30,343 nucleotides of DNA from a virus, in IMG/VR virus record IMGVR_UViG_3300004774_000478, positions 1-30,343 of that record; one strand, given 5' to 3'. Each line of letters opens with the position of its first letter. The stretch's first letter is position 1. The notes beneath the pieces were generated by a model that had not been told where the DNA came from, did not search any database, and was given only the letters and a program-made list of their open reading frames with translations. The translations under genes and the position numbers were made by a program. Shown one piece after another: positions 1 through 6,443 of the stretch.

Positions 1-63
1 TTTATATACACAAAACCGGTGCCGGCCGGTAGGTAATCGCAAAATAGTGAATATGCCAAAAAT

Positions 64-729
64 ATGCAGTCACAACCCGACGCCGCCGACCGTGATCTGG
101 TTGCCGCCGCCCTCCGCAAGACCAAGGCCGGCGAGAAGCTCAACCCGCCAGAAGCCGCAGCACTCAAGCGGTTCCGCGTCGCCGCCGAAGAGGCCGACCG
201 CTGGCGATACTACGCGACGATCCCCAAGAAACACTGGGTCAAGCTCAGCGGCCGGCAACACAAGATCCTGGACGAGCAGGCCAGTCGCTATCAACTCCCG
301 GTCCTCGGCTCAGTCATCGACCTGGGTGCCGTCGCCCGCTGGCTACACGACTTCCTGGCACGCAACGCCACTAAGCTCAAGCCTGGCGACGACGACGTGC
401 TCGTCCAGGGCGATTCTAATTGGGCCGAGCGATACCGAAAAGAACGCGCCTTACTGGTGCGGCTCGACCGTCGCGAGCGCGAGCAGGCCCTTGTCAGCCG
501 CGAGCGGTCGCATCAATGCTGGATTCGGGTCGCCGGCGTCCTGCGTCGGGCTGGCGAAACACTCCAGCGGCAGTTTGGGCCGACAGCCCTACGCATACTC
601 AACCAGGCACTAGAGGATGCGGAACGTGAAGTGGATTCTGTTTTTGCTGATGGCAACTCAACTAAGCCCGATCGATCAGACGACCGCCGCGGAGATTCGG
701 TGGTGCCTGACGTCGGCTCGAACTCGTGA
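64..729 (+). CDS. Probable terminase small subunit (Nu1-like position)
   Basis: The 221-residue product probably recognises phage DNA and recruits the large terminase for packaging. It lies directly upstream of, and overlaps, a GpA-type large terminase, the place of lambda nu1. Residues about 55-100 (SGRQHKILDEQA, then IDLGAVARWLHDFLA) look like a helix-rich DNA-binding region of the kind I associate with small terminases of planctomycete prophages. A charged helical stretch follows (about 115-190) and the last 30 residues are polar and probably disordered. No textbook HTH is obvious, so the call rests mainly on position and general resemblance. The ATG at 64 is the first reasonable start. 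No convincing Shine-Dalgarno is visible, and any gene upstream lies outside the window. Confidence 0.68.
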   Translation: MQSQPDAADRDLVAAALRKTKAGEKLNPPEAAALKRFRVAAEEADRWRYYATIPKKHWVKLSGRQHKILDEQASRYQLPVLGSVIDLGAVARWLHDFLARNATKLKPGDDDVLVQGDSNWAERYRKERALLVRLDRREREQALVSRERSHQCWIRVAGVLRRAGETLQRQFGPTALRILNQALEDAEREVDSVFADGNSTKPDRSDDRRGDSVVPDVGSNS

Positions 730-2683
730 AATCCGGACCCGCCGCCAATGGTGCGAGCAAGTACTCGTACCTTCTGAGGGGCCGCTTCGCGATCAGTTAT
801 GGCGTGCCGAGTCCCAGCCCTTTCAGGCCCTACTGCTCGACGCCATGGATAGCGGCAAGTGGCCCCGTATCGTCACCACCGGTTGCGTACAGAGCGGGAA
901 ATCTCTAATTTGCTTCGTCGTTCCACAGCTCTATCACCTGTTTGAGCTGCAAGAGACGACCATCGCCGGTGCTCCAACCCAGGATGTGAACCACGACAAA
1001 TGGGATAAGGAAACCAAGCCGGTCATTCTATCCTCGCCCGATCTCCGCGAGCTGCTCCCAACCTCCGGCCCTGGCAGTCGCGATGGAATAGGCAACCTCG
1101 AATCGATCAAGTTCAAGAACGGTGCAGAACTCAAGTTCATGTCGGCCGGCGGAGGCGATGAGAAGCGGTCGAGCTACACCTCCCGCGTCGTCGTGACCAC
1201 CGAGCTGGACAAGATGGATCAGGCGGGCGAATCCTCCCGTGAGACCGACCCGGTGACACAGATGGAGAACCGGTCCAGTGCCTGGGGCATCCTGGAGCGG
1301 AATTTCTACGGCGAATGCACCGTTTCCACGGAGCAGGGGAGGATCTGGCAGGAATATACACGTGGCACGCAGTCCCGCATCGTCTGCCCTTGCCCGCACT
1401 GCCGGCAGTATGTCGCCCCCGAGCGTGAGCATCTCCTCGGCTGGCAGCAGGCAACGACCGAAATCGAGGCCATGCGGCTAGCCCACTTCGTTTGCCCGTC
1501 CTGTGCCCAACCGATCAGCGCCGCCGAACGCCGCACAATGAACGAGGCGGGCCGGCTGCTGCACCGTGGTCAGTCGATCGACGCCGACGGCACGATCAGC
1601 GGCGAGGCCCCCGACACGCTGACCCTCGGGTTCCGCTGGTCTGCATTCAATAACCTCCTTTGGTTTCCCGACACGATCGGCGCCAAGGAATGGAAGGCAC
1701 TGCGGGCGGAAGACAACGAGTCCGCCGAGCGGGAGCTGGTGCAATTCGTCTGGGTCATCCCCCACGTACCGCCGGCCGTCGACGAAACGCCGCTCGAAGC
1801 CGCCAAGCTCGCCCTGCGAATGCAAGACCCCGGCAAGGGGATCGTCCCCGCCGACGCCCAGGCCCTCGTCATGCACATCGACATCGGCAAGCGAGTTTCC
1901 TACTGGATGCTCATGGCCTGGCTTCCCGACGGCCGTGGCCATATCGTCGATTATGGTACCTTCGAGGTCGCCGGCGACTCGATGGACATCGCCCGGGCGA
2001 TCCTGCTGGCCCTCCGCGATTTCCGAGATCAGATCATCGAGCCTGGTTTCGTGGTCGATGGCACGTCTGATAGGCGGATTCCTGAGCAGGTTTGGATCGA
2101 TGCCCGCTACAAGTCGCAAGGAATATTCGCATTCTGCGGCGAGTCTGGCCCTCGCTACAAGGCGGCGATGGGGTGCGGCGACGGAGCGCAGTATGGACGC
2201 CGGTACTCCCGCCCTGCCGCGATCAACAAGCGGATACGCCTGGTGGGAGAGGATTACCATATCGTCTGGTTCCCCACGGAGCGTGCTTGGGTTGTGGAAG
2301 TCAACGCCGATTACTGGAAATCGTGGGGGCATCGCCGCCTCGCCACGCCGATCACCGACGATGCCGGGAATCTCCAAGGTGGTGCCATGACCTTCTACGG
2401 ATCGACCGACCGCAACGAGCATATCCGCCTCGGTAAGCATCTCACCTCCGAAAAGGAAGTCGAGGAATTTCTTCCCAATCGCGGGCTGGTCCGAAAATGG
2501 GTCCGCCTCTCGCGATCGAACCATCACTTCGATAACTATTACAATTGTTGTGCGATCGGCCACGCCCTTGGGGTTCGGCTGATCGCTCCCCCGCCACCGC
2601 CTCCGCAGGCACCGACCCGCGAGGCCGCCCCATCACGGTTTGCCACCGACGGCAGGCCGTTCATGGTTAATGAAAGAAAGTAG
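650..2683 (+). CDS. Terminase large subunit, GpA family
   Basis: This is the packaging motor ATPase and nuclease that cuts phage DNA and pumps it into proheads. At 677 residues it is close to lambda gpA (641). A Walker A motif GCVQSGKS lies at about residues 78-85 and a Walker B-like VVVTTELD ends at about 187. Paired cysteines in CPCPHC and later CPSC look like a zinc-binding insert. An RNase H-like nuclease region follows (MHIDIG, then VDYGTF and VVDGTSD). A proline-rich tail (PPPPPPQAP) ends the protein. The ORF is open from an ATG at 617, but AGAGG lies directly against that codon and the added 11 residues are an unlikely hydrophobic stub, so 650 is preferred. Either way the gene overlaps the small terminase, which suggests translational coupling. 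Confidence 0.93.
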   Translation: MATQLSPIDQTTAAEIRWCLTSARTREIRTRRQWCEQVLVPSEGPLRDQLWRAESQPFQALLLDAMDSGKWPRIVTTGCVQSGKSLICFVVPQLYHLFELQETTIAGAPTQDVNHDKWDKETKPVILSSPDLRELLPTSGPGSRDGIGNLESIKFKNGAELKFMSAGGGDEKRSSYTSRVVVTTELDKMDQAGESSRETDPVTQMENRSSAWGILERNFYGECTVSTEQGRIWQEYTRGTQSRIVCPCPHCRQYVAPEREHLLGWQQATTEIEAMRLAHFVCPSCAQPISAAERRTMNEAGRLLHRGQSIDADGTISGEAPDTLTLGFRWSAFNNLLWFPDTIGAKEWKALRAEDNESAERELVQFVWVIPHVPPAVDETPLEAAKLALRMQDPGKGIVPADAQALVMHIDIGKRVSYWMLMAWLPDGRGHIVDYGTFEVAGDSMDIARAILLALRDFRDQIIEPGFVVDGTSDRRIPEQVWIDARYKSQGIFAFCGESGPRYKAAMGCGDGAQYGRRYSRPAAINKRIRLVGEDYHIVWFPTERAWVVEVNADYWKSWGHRRLATPITDDAGNLQGGAMTFYGSTDRNEHIRLGKHLTSEKEVEEFLPNRGLVRKWVRLSRSNHHFDNYYNCCAIGHALGVRLIAPPPPPPQAPTREAAPSRFATDGRPFMVNERK

Positions 2684-2688
2684 CTCCA

Positions 2689-3252
2689 ATGTCCGAAAGT
2701 AGCGACGCAATCAGCTTCAAAGCCCTCCGCGAATACTGCAAAGAACTCGGTCTAACCTCCGTGACTATCGGGATGCCGGTCGATGAGATGATCGCTCAGG
2801 CCCGCAAGACCGAAAACCCACGTGCCTGGCTAGCCGCCCTCAGCAACGCCCCTCCGGAAGACGATGAAGATTCAATCCGTGAGGCCCATGCAGAAGCCGC
2901 GTATACCGACCCACCCGCCGTCGCCGCTTCGATCCCTTCATGCGATCTAGTTCCGCACGAGCCTGACCCTATCCCTCAGTCTATCCCCTTCACACTGATC
3001 GGATCGGACCTCATTGCCGTCGTCCTTCCGATCTCGCGTGAGCAGCCCGTCGGCTACCTGGAGCGGGAAATGCGGCTCGACCTGCGGCTCGGTCCCGCCG
3101 CCTCGATCGCCTTCCGCCGGCTCTGGAAAGCCCTCGACCAAAATAACACCCGGCTCAAGTGCGGAAAGCACGTCGGCTCATCCCGGGCCGACGTCGTCCG
3201 CTGGGTCTTCGAGCAGGTCGCCGACGCAATCGCAACCAAAGGCGGCGTCTAA
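2689..3252 (+). CDS. Hypothetical protein in packaging operon
   Basis: An unrecognised 187-residue protein. The N-terminal 55 residues are helical. An acidic, proline-rich linker follows (about 56-105), then a compact C-terminal domain (about 105-180) with the pattern LEREMRLDLRLGPAASIAFRRLW and a VGSSRADVVRWVFEQV helix. That tail could be a small nucleic-acid or partner-binding helical unit, but no family is identified. It starts 5 nt after the terminase stop, and its own stop overlaps the next start by one base (TAATG at 3250-3254). It is therefore in the same transcriptional and translational unit as the terminase and the ParB-like gene. GC-rich codon use matches its neighbours, which supports it as a real gene. 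Confidence 0.72.
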   Translation: MSESSDAISFKALREYCKELGLTSVTIGMPVDEMIAQARKTENPRAWLAALSNAPPEDDEDSIREAHAEAAYTDPPAVAASIPSCDLVPHEPDPIPQSIPFTLIGSDLIAVVLPISREQPVGYLEREMRLDLRLGPAASIAFRRLWKALDQNNTRLKCGKHVGSSRADVVRWVFEQVADAIATKGGV

Positions 3253-3896
3253 TGGCCAAGAAGTCGCCCATCCACTTAACGACCCACGATCCCCATTCCC
3301 ACATCGCCGAGCAGCTCCGCCCGCTCGCCGTGGCGATGGACCGAGTACATCTCGACCCCAAGAACGCCCGCGAGCACTCCGCCGCCAACCTCACGGCGAT
3401 CGCCGCCAGCCTCCGGGAGTTTGGCCAGGTCAAGCCGATTGTCGCTAACCGGCAGAATAGTCAGATCGAGGCCGGCAACGGCACCTACCTCGCTGCTCAG
3501 ACCCTCGGTTGGTCCACCATCGCCGTCGTCTGGGTCGATCACGATTCTCAGCAGCAACGCGGCTTCTCCCTCGCCGACAACCGAACCGCCGAACTGGCCA
3601 ACTGGAATCAGCAAGTACTCGACGAGCTGCTGGCGGAGGTGCGCGACGAGAATGCGGATCTCTACAGCGAGCTGCTGTTGGCCGATCTCGAACAGCCATC
3701 GGCGGCCCCAACGCCTGAGATCCAGGAGCTTGATGAGCCACTACCCGCGATCGAGGAAACTACCAGACACACTGTCGTCCTTCCCTACGAAGATGCCGAC
3801 GTGCCCAAACTCCTCCGCTTCCTCGGACTGCGTTCGCAAGAGAAGCTGCCTCCGGCCCTGGGCAAGGCATTGATGAACAGAATCCGCATCGCATGA
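3252..3896 (+). CDS. ParB-like (ParB/Srx N-terminal fold) protein
   Basis: A 214-residue protein whose first 120 residues fit the ParB N-terminal/sulfiredoxin fold. Visible blocks are NAREHS at 38-43, GQVKPIV at 58-64, EAGNGTYLAA at 73-82 (the ParB nucleotide-binding block, with GNGT where GEGR or GNHR is usual) and LADNRTAELANW at 107-118. There is no central HTH as in chromosomal ParB, so it is the short phage type. Such domains in phages have been linked by genome context to DNA methylases and base modification. The start at 3252 overlaps the preceding stop, and the stop overlaps the ATG of the Mom-like gene (ATGA at 3893). This operon suggests a role with the Mom-like enzyme rather than in partition. 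An in-frame ATG at 3159 lies inside the previous gene and was not used. Confidence 0.85.
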   Translation: MAKKSPIHLTTHDPHSHIAEQLRPLAVAMDRVHLDPKNAREHSAANLTAIAASLREFGQVKPIVANRQNSQIEAGNGTYLAAQTLGWSTIAVVWVDHDSQQQRGFSLADNRTAELANWNQQVLDELLAEVRDENADLYSELLLADLEQPSAAPTPEIQELDEPLPAIEETTRHTVVLPYEDADVPKLLRFLGLRSQEKLPPALGKALMNRIRIA

Positions 3897-4519
3897 GCGA
3901 ACTCAAGATCAATCTTCGCATTGCCCGAATCAGTAACGTGGATGCCGTCGCGTTCCTGAAGCGACATCATCCACTCGGTGCCGGCGGGGCCTTTAAGTTT
4001 GCCTTCGGAGCATTCTACTCGGGCCGTTGCGAGGGCGTGCTGACATTCGGCTCGCCCTCAACGAATCACGCCACTACGGCTCTCGCACTTCGACAGTGTG
4101 ATGTTCTTGAGCTTCGCAAAATGGTATTAACGGATGTGCCCCCAAAAAACTCGGAGTCAAGAGCCTTGGCGATCGCCGGCCGTCTTGTCCGCCAGGCCTA
4201 TCCACAGATATACTGTCTGCTAACCTATTGCGAGGGTGAGGAGGCCGCTGCCGCGTACCGGGGCAGCGGGTGGCAGGTGTTGAGCCGATCCGAGTATATT
4301 GCTGCGTACAAAATTGGCGGAAAATGGTACACTGCCCGCGATGCCCACCGATCACGAATTGCCGATCAGGCAACGGAAACGAAAACAGCCAAAAAACAAA
4401 AACTAATCCTGATTCTAAATGCGTGCATAGCTCAGAGAGTAGAGCACCTCGTTTCCAGCGAGGCGATGGCGGCGCAATCCCGACCTGCACGCTCCATTTC
4501 ACGCGAAATAATCGGCTAA
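3893..4519 (+). CDS. Mom-like GNAT-fold DNA modification protein
   Basis: The 208-residue ORF carries the signature I associate with phage Mu Mom and its relatives. It has GVLTFGSPS at 48-56, then LELRKMVL at 72-79, DVPPKNSESRALA at 81-93, a long helix to residue 103, and YRGSGWQVL at 122-130. Mom converts adenine to N6-(carbamoylmethyl)adenine, protecting phage DNA from restriction; the carbon donor is not settled as far as I know. The conserved domain ends near residue 150. The last 30 or so residues read through a tRNA-like gene (4421-4496), so this C-terminus may be non-functional extension. It is translationally coupled to the ParB-like gene (ATGA at 3893-3896). Another GNAT acetyltransferase is the main alternative. 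Confidence 0.78.
   Translation: MSELKINLRIARISNVDAVAFLKRHHPLGAGGAFKFAFGAFYSGRCEGVLTFGSPSTNHATTALALRQCDVLELRKMVLTDVPPKNSESRALAIAGRLVRQAYPQIYCLLTYCEGEEAAAAYRGSGWQVLSRSEYIAAYKIGGKWYTARDAHRSRIADQATETKTAKKQKLILILNACIAQRVEHLVSSEAMAAQSRPARSISREIIG
4421..4496 (+). tRNA. tRNA-Gly(UCC)-like gene with aberrant D and T arms
   Basis: A complete cloverleaf of 73 nt plus encoded CCA (4494-4496). The acceptor stem GCGTGCA/TGCACGC (4421-4427/4486-4492) pairs perfectly. The D stem is GCTC/GAGC (4430-4433/4442-4445) and the anticodon stem CCTCG/CGAGG (4447-4451/4459-4463). The loop TTTCCAG puts anticodon TCC at 4454-4456. The bacterial GlyRS identity set is present: U73, G1:C72, C2:G71, G3:C70, C35 and C36. 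Oddities are A instead of G18 in the D loop, a T loop CGCAATC lacking T54 and T55, and a T stem GGCGG/CCGACC that pairs only if A4483 bulges. It may be chargeable yet poor for EF-Tu and the ribosome. Decay of an ordinary phage tRNA is the alternative. Confidence 0.72.
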
Positions 4520-4542
4520 AGTCTTGCCCGTCAAGGCTTTTT
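4518..4542 (+). terminator. Intrinsic terminator after the tRNA
   Basis: The stem GTCTTG/CAAGGC (4521-4526/4532-4537, one G-U pair, extendable by flanking A-T pairs) with a 5-nt loop CCCGT is followed at once by TTTTT. It lies 25 nt after the tRNA CCA end and would end the packaging/modification transcript, giving the tRNA a short 3' trailer. Confidence 0.65.
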
Positions 4543-4789
4543 GTCCTTTCTGAAAGCCCCTTTTTCGGCCCGGATATTGCCGAATTTACCGAACCCCTTA
4601 TCGGTTAATGGCTTACGACTAGCGTTTTCCGCGTTTGCCCTCCCCGCGTCGCGCTCGTGCGGCATTTTCAGTCAAATTCCAAAAATATCCGACATGCCTA
4701 AGTCCTTGATATATAAGGGCTTCTGACCTAATCCGATTTTCGAGGGATTGCCATACTAACGGCTATATGGTAATTCGTCGATTAGGTGA
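4543..4789 (+). other. Non-coding stretch with small inverted repeats
   Basis: There is no convincing gene here. The short ORF 4541-4726 has no SD and no coding character. Two palindromes are visible: AAGTCCTT at 4700-4707 against AAGGGCTT at 4715-4722, and CCTAATC at 4727-4733 against GATTAGG at 4780-4786. The second pair abuts the -10 element at 4790 and could be an operator. The stretch is more AT-rich than the genes around it, as expected for a control region. Confidence 0.5.
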
Positions 4790-4795
4790 TATAAT
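4790..4795 (+). promoter_or_regulatory. Candidate promoter -10 (TATAAT)
   Basis: A perfect TATAAT lies downstream of the terminator at 4518-4542 and upstream of the gene at 4875. No good -35 is found at 16-18 nt spacing; the nearest TTGCCA (4748-4753) is too far upstream. The 7-bp inverted repeat 4727-4733/4780-4786 touches the -10 and could bind a regulator. A phage sigma factor such as the one at 18008 might not need a standard -35, but that is speculation. Confidence 0.4.
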
Positions 4796-4874
4796 GAATC
4801 AATCGAGAGTGAGTGAGGCGAACGACCGAACCACGATCGACAGCAGCCGGTGATACCGGCAGGAGAATGAGGAA

Positions 4875-5225
4875 ATGACGAACGCAATTGAGAATCTCGA
4901 ATCGGTAGATGCAGCCGATGCAGCTTGCCTTCTTTCGCGCGCGACCCACAACGCAAACATCGGCCGCGATATTGCCTTGATCTGCGATCCGCAAACCGGC
5001 GAATACCGCACACGGAATAAAAACGAGTGCTCGCCCGATGAATACTACCAGAAGCAAGGGCCTGAAAGCCTGTTTGTGCTTGCCGTAAATCGCGGCTATT
5101 CCTGCGAGGATTGCACGGAAGAAAACGAGGATGAATGCGATAATTTGATTGCCGAAGATGTGCTCGTTGATCAAATCGCAGAAGCTATTGCAAATCGGAT
5201 TTCCGCAATCTCCGCCAACGCCTAG
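4875..5225 (+). CDS. Small acidic hypothetical protein with CxxC
   Basis: An unrecognised 116-residue protein. The upstream sequence AGGAG...GAGGAA gives a strong ribosome-binding region just before the ATG, so the start is well supported. The N-terminal half is helical and Ala/Asp-rich. A central stretch, about residues 78-90, has cysteines spaced as CEDC...DEC in an acidic context, which could bind a metal. A helical tail follows (VDQIAEAIANRI). It is the first gene after the candidate promoter at 4790 and is followed by the ASCH gene 82 nt downstream, so both may form a short operon ending at the terminator at 5698-5730. The reduced GC of this gene relative to the packaging genes hints at a different origin. 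Confidence 0.75.
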   Translation: MTNAIENLESVDAADAACLLSRATHNANIGRDIALICDPQTGEYRTRNKNECSPDEYYQKQGPESLFVLAVNRGYSCEDCTEENEDECDNLIAEDVLVDQIAEAIANRISAISANA

Positions 5226-5307
5226 CCCCGATTCCTGCCCGCGCGTCCCGACTAATCACCGGTTTGCCGAAAGGCGGCGCGCGGGCTGCTTTTCGGAAAT
5301 CGCATCC

Positions 5308-5676
5308 ATGAAAACGCTCACCATCCATGCCCCCTGGGCCTGGGCCATCATGCAGGGCTACAAGCGCGTGGAAAACCGCACCTGGAACACCCACTACCGC
5401 GGCCCCTTGGCGATCCATGCCGGAAACTCGATGAAGTCGGACGCCGAGGCCCGCGCCCTATTCGCCAACCTAGGGATCGGGTCCCCCGACGAATTCCCCC
5501 GGGGGGTCATTCTAGGGAGCGTCGATCTGGTGAATGTGCTCCGAACGGACGAGCTGGTCGCCGACCCCTTCGCCGTCGGCCCTTACTGCCTCATTCTCGC
5601 CAACCCCCAATTGCTTGCCGACCCGATCCCCGCCAAAGGTGCCTTGAGTTTCTGGCAGTCTGAAGTGATTCGCTAG
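5308..5676 (+). CDS. ASCH-domain (PUA-superfamily) protein
   Basis: A 122-residue single-domain ASCH protein. The start MKTLTIHAPWAWAIM and the block QGYKRVENRTW (16-26) followed by YRGPLAIHAG (30-39) are classic ASCH features. The domain forms a small beta-barrel that binds RNA, modified nucleotides or modified bases. Some family members, such as YqfB, are N4-acetylcytidine amidohydrolases; the Lys and Glu in the KRVEN block are the sort of residues used there, but the activity cannot be assigned. Its position about 800 bp after the Mom-like gene fits a reader or editor of modified nucleotides. An upstream in-frame ATG at 5149 overlaps the preceding gene and adds no domain sequence, so 5308 is chosen. 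The stop is 21 nt before a strong terminator. Confidence 0.85.
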   Translation: MKTLTIHAPWAWAIMQGYKRVENRTWNTHYRGPLAIHAGNSMKSDAEARALFANLGIGSPDEFPRGVILGSVDLVNVLRTDELVADPFAVGPYCLILANPQLLADPIPAKGALSFWQSEVIR

Positions 5677-5697
5677 CGGCCCCCAACACCTCGTCAA

Positions 5698-5730
5698 GAC
5701 GTCCCAGCCATCGCCTGGGGCGTCCTTTTT
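5698..5730 (+). terminator. Strong intrinsic terminator
   Basis: A 10-bp stem GACGTCCCAG/CTGGGGCGTC (one T-G wobble, 5698-5707/5715-5724) with a 7-nt loop is followed by C and TTTTT (5726-5730). It ends the ASCH transcript and separates the early packaging block from the head genes. Reading the other way there is no T tract, so it is directed to the + strand. Confidence 0.8.
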
Positions 5731-5740
5731 CGTTTCTTGT

Positions 5741-5983
5741 CTAGTTCGTCGAGGGCTTGGGAGGTATCGCCAAAGGCAGGCCAGTCTCTCCATCGAGGAT
5801 TTGCCCGTCCTGATCGAGGGCAAATGTCAGGGCTACATCGAATGTATCCCCGTCAAACTGCCACGGCTTGGTGCAGGTATCGCACTGATAGACCGCCAGA
5901 GTATGCCCGTCAATTGCCAGTTCCCCGCTGGCCACGATCGGCTGCCGGCACTTCGGACAGTGAACCTCGTTGCTTTTCTTCAT
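5741..5983 (-). CDS. Zinc-ribbon protein, lone minus-strand gene
   Basis: The 80-residue product has two CxxC knuckles, CPKC (Cys 9 and 12) and CDTC (Cys 34 and 37), about 22 residues apart, which is a typical zinc-ribbon arrangement. Its second half is acidic and ends in a Pro-rich tail. A good SD (GGAGG on the minus strand, 5992-5996) sits 8 nt before the ATG, and a promoter-like pair lies just upstream. It is convergent with the ASCH gene and stands against the direction of all surrounding late genes, the layout expected of a moron. It could be an antirestriction, transcription-modulating or host-takeover protein, but no specific function can be read from the sequence. Confidence 0.82.
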   Translation of the reverse strand: MKKSNEVHCPKCRQPIVASGELAIDGHTLAVYQCDTCTKPWQFDGDTFDVALTFALDQDGQILDGETGLPLAIPPKPSTN

Positions 5984-6002
5984 CGCGTTTACCTCCGCCT
6001 CT

Positions 6003-6032
6003 ATTCTATCCCGGCGATTCCCTTTTAGACAA
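6003..6032 (-). promoter_or_regulatory. Sigma-70-like promoter for the zinc-ribbon gene
   Basis: On the minus strand TTGTCT (6032-6027) and TAGAAT (6008-6003) are separated by 18 nt, matching 4 of 6 and 5 of 6 consensus bases. The predicted start near 5996 leaves a very short leader that begins at the SD, so the site is plausible but tight. It would let the gene be expressed independently of the late genes. Confidence 0.42.
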
Positions 6033-6112
6033 CGCCAAAACTATCCGCTCAATCCGGCTCCGGATCGCTCAAAAGCCCTAGGCGCGATGTAACGAGTGCT
6101 TATATTGAGCGC

Positions 6113-6439
6113 ATGAGCATCGACTCCACGAGCACGTTGCACGAGGTCAAGGCGGCTTATTACGATAACGCCGACTACGATCTATCGGGCGGAAGCCTGG
6201 CCAAGGCGGAGGCCTTTATTGGGGCTTGCCGTCAATTGCTCATCCGCCTATCGAAGAAGGTCGCGCACGGGAACCGCTCCGAAGAGATCGAGATCGACCC
6301 AGGCGTCATCGAGCGGCAGATCGCTGACTGCAAACGCTGGATCTTCGCCGCTGGCAACCGATCCTCGGCACCGCCGGTTAGGGTCTTCTCCCGTGGCGAT
6401 TACTTCCAGCCAACCTACCCCGGTCCCTATTACGGCTGA
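6113..6439 (+). CDS. Small pre-portal protein (gpW-like position)
   Basis: A 108-residue protein directly upstream of the portal gene, where lambda has gpW, the head-completion protein. Residues 8-80 alternate helical segments (HEVKAAYYDNADYD, then KAEAFIGACRQLLIRL, then ERQIADCKRWI), broadly like the helical gpW/Gp16-type completion proteins. The C-terminus is Tyr/Pro-rich (FQPTYPGPYYG). No motif proves the family, and it is somewhat longer than gpW (68 residues). The start has only a weak GAG upstream. The stop is 4 nt from the portal ATG, so the two are probably coupled. It is the first gene of the head module after the strong terminator. Confidence 0.65.
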   Translation: MSIDSTSTLHEVKAAYYDNADYDLSGGSLAKAEAFIGACRQLLIRLSKKVAHGNRSEEIEIDPGVIERQIADCKRWIFAAGNRSSAPPVRVFSRGDYFQPTYPGPYYG

Positions 6440-6443
6440 AATT

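Noticed and set aside
617-652. Alternative upstream start for the large terminase
   Set aside because: The SD-like AGAGG touches the ATG and the added residues form an unlikely hydrophobic stub.
1478-2563. Long minus-strand ORF (361 residues) opposite the large terminase
   Set aside because: It mirrors the GC-rich codon pattern of the terminase gene on the other strand and has no recognisable domain or RBS.
4421-4496. Prophage attachment site at the tRNA
   Set aside because: The tRNA is a full cloverleaf inside the phage operon and no integrase or second att copy is visible; a tRNA edge would be expected at a prophage end.
4541-4726. 61-residue ORF after the tRNA terminator
   Set aside because: No SD, no coding character, and it overlaps palindromic control sequences.
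4794-4853. 19-residue leader-like ORF after TATAAT
   Set aside because: Its ATG overlaps the -10 element, so it would lie upstream of the expected transcript start.
6219-6443. Upstream extension of the portal ORF
   Set aside because: It overlaps the coding part of the pre-portal gene and lacks portal-like sequence.
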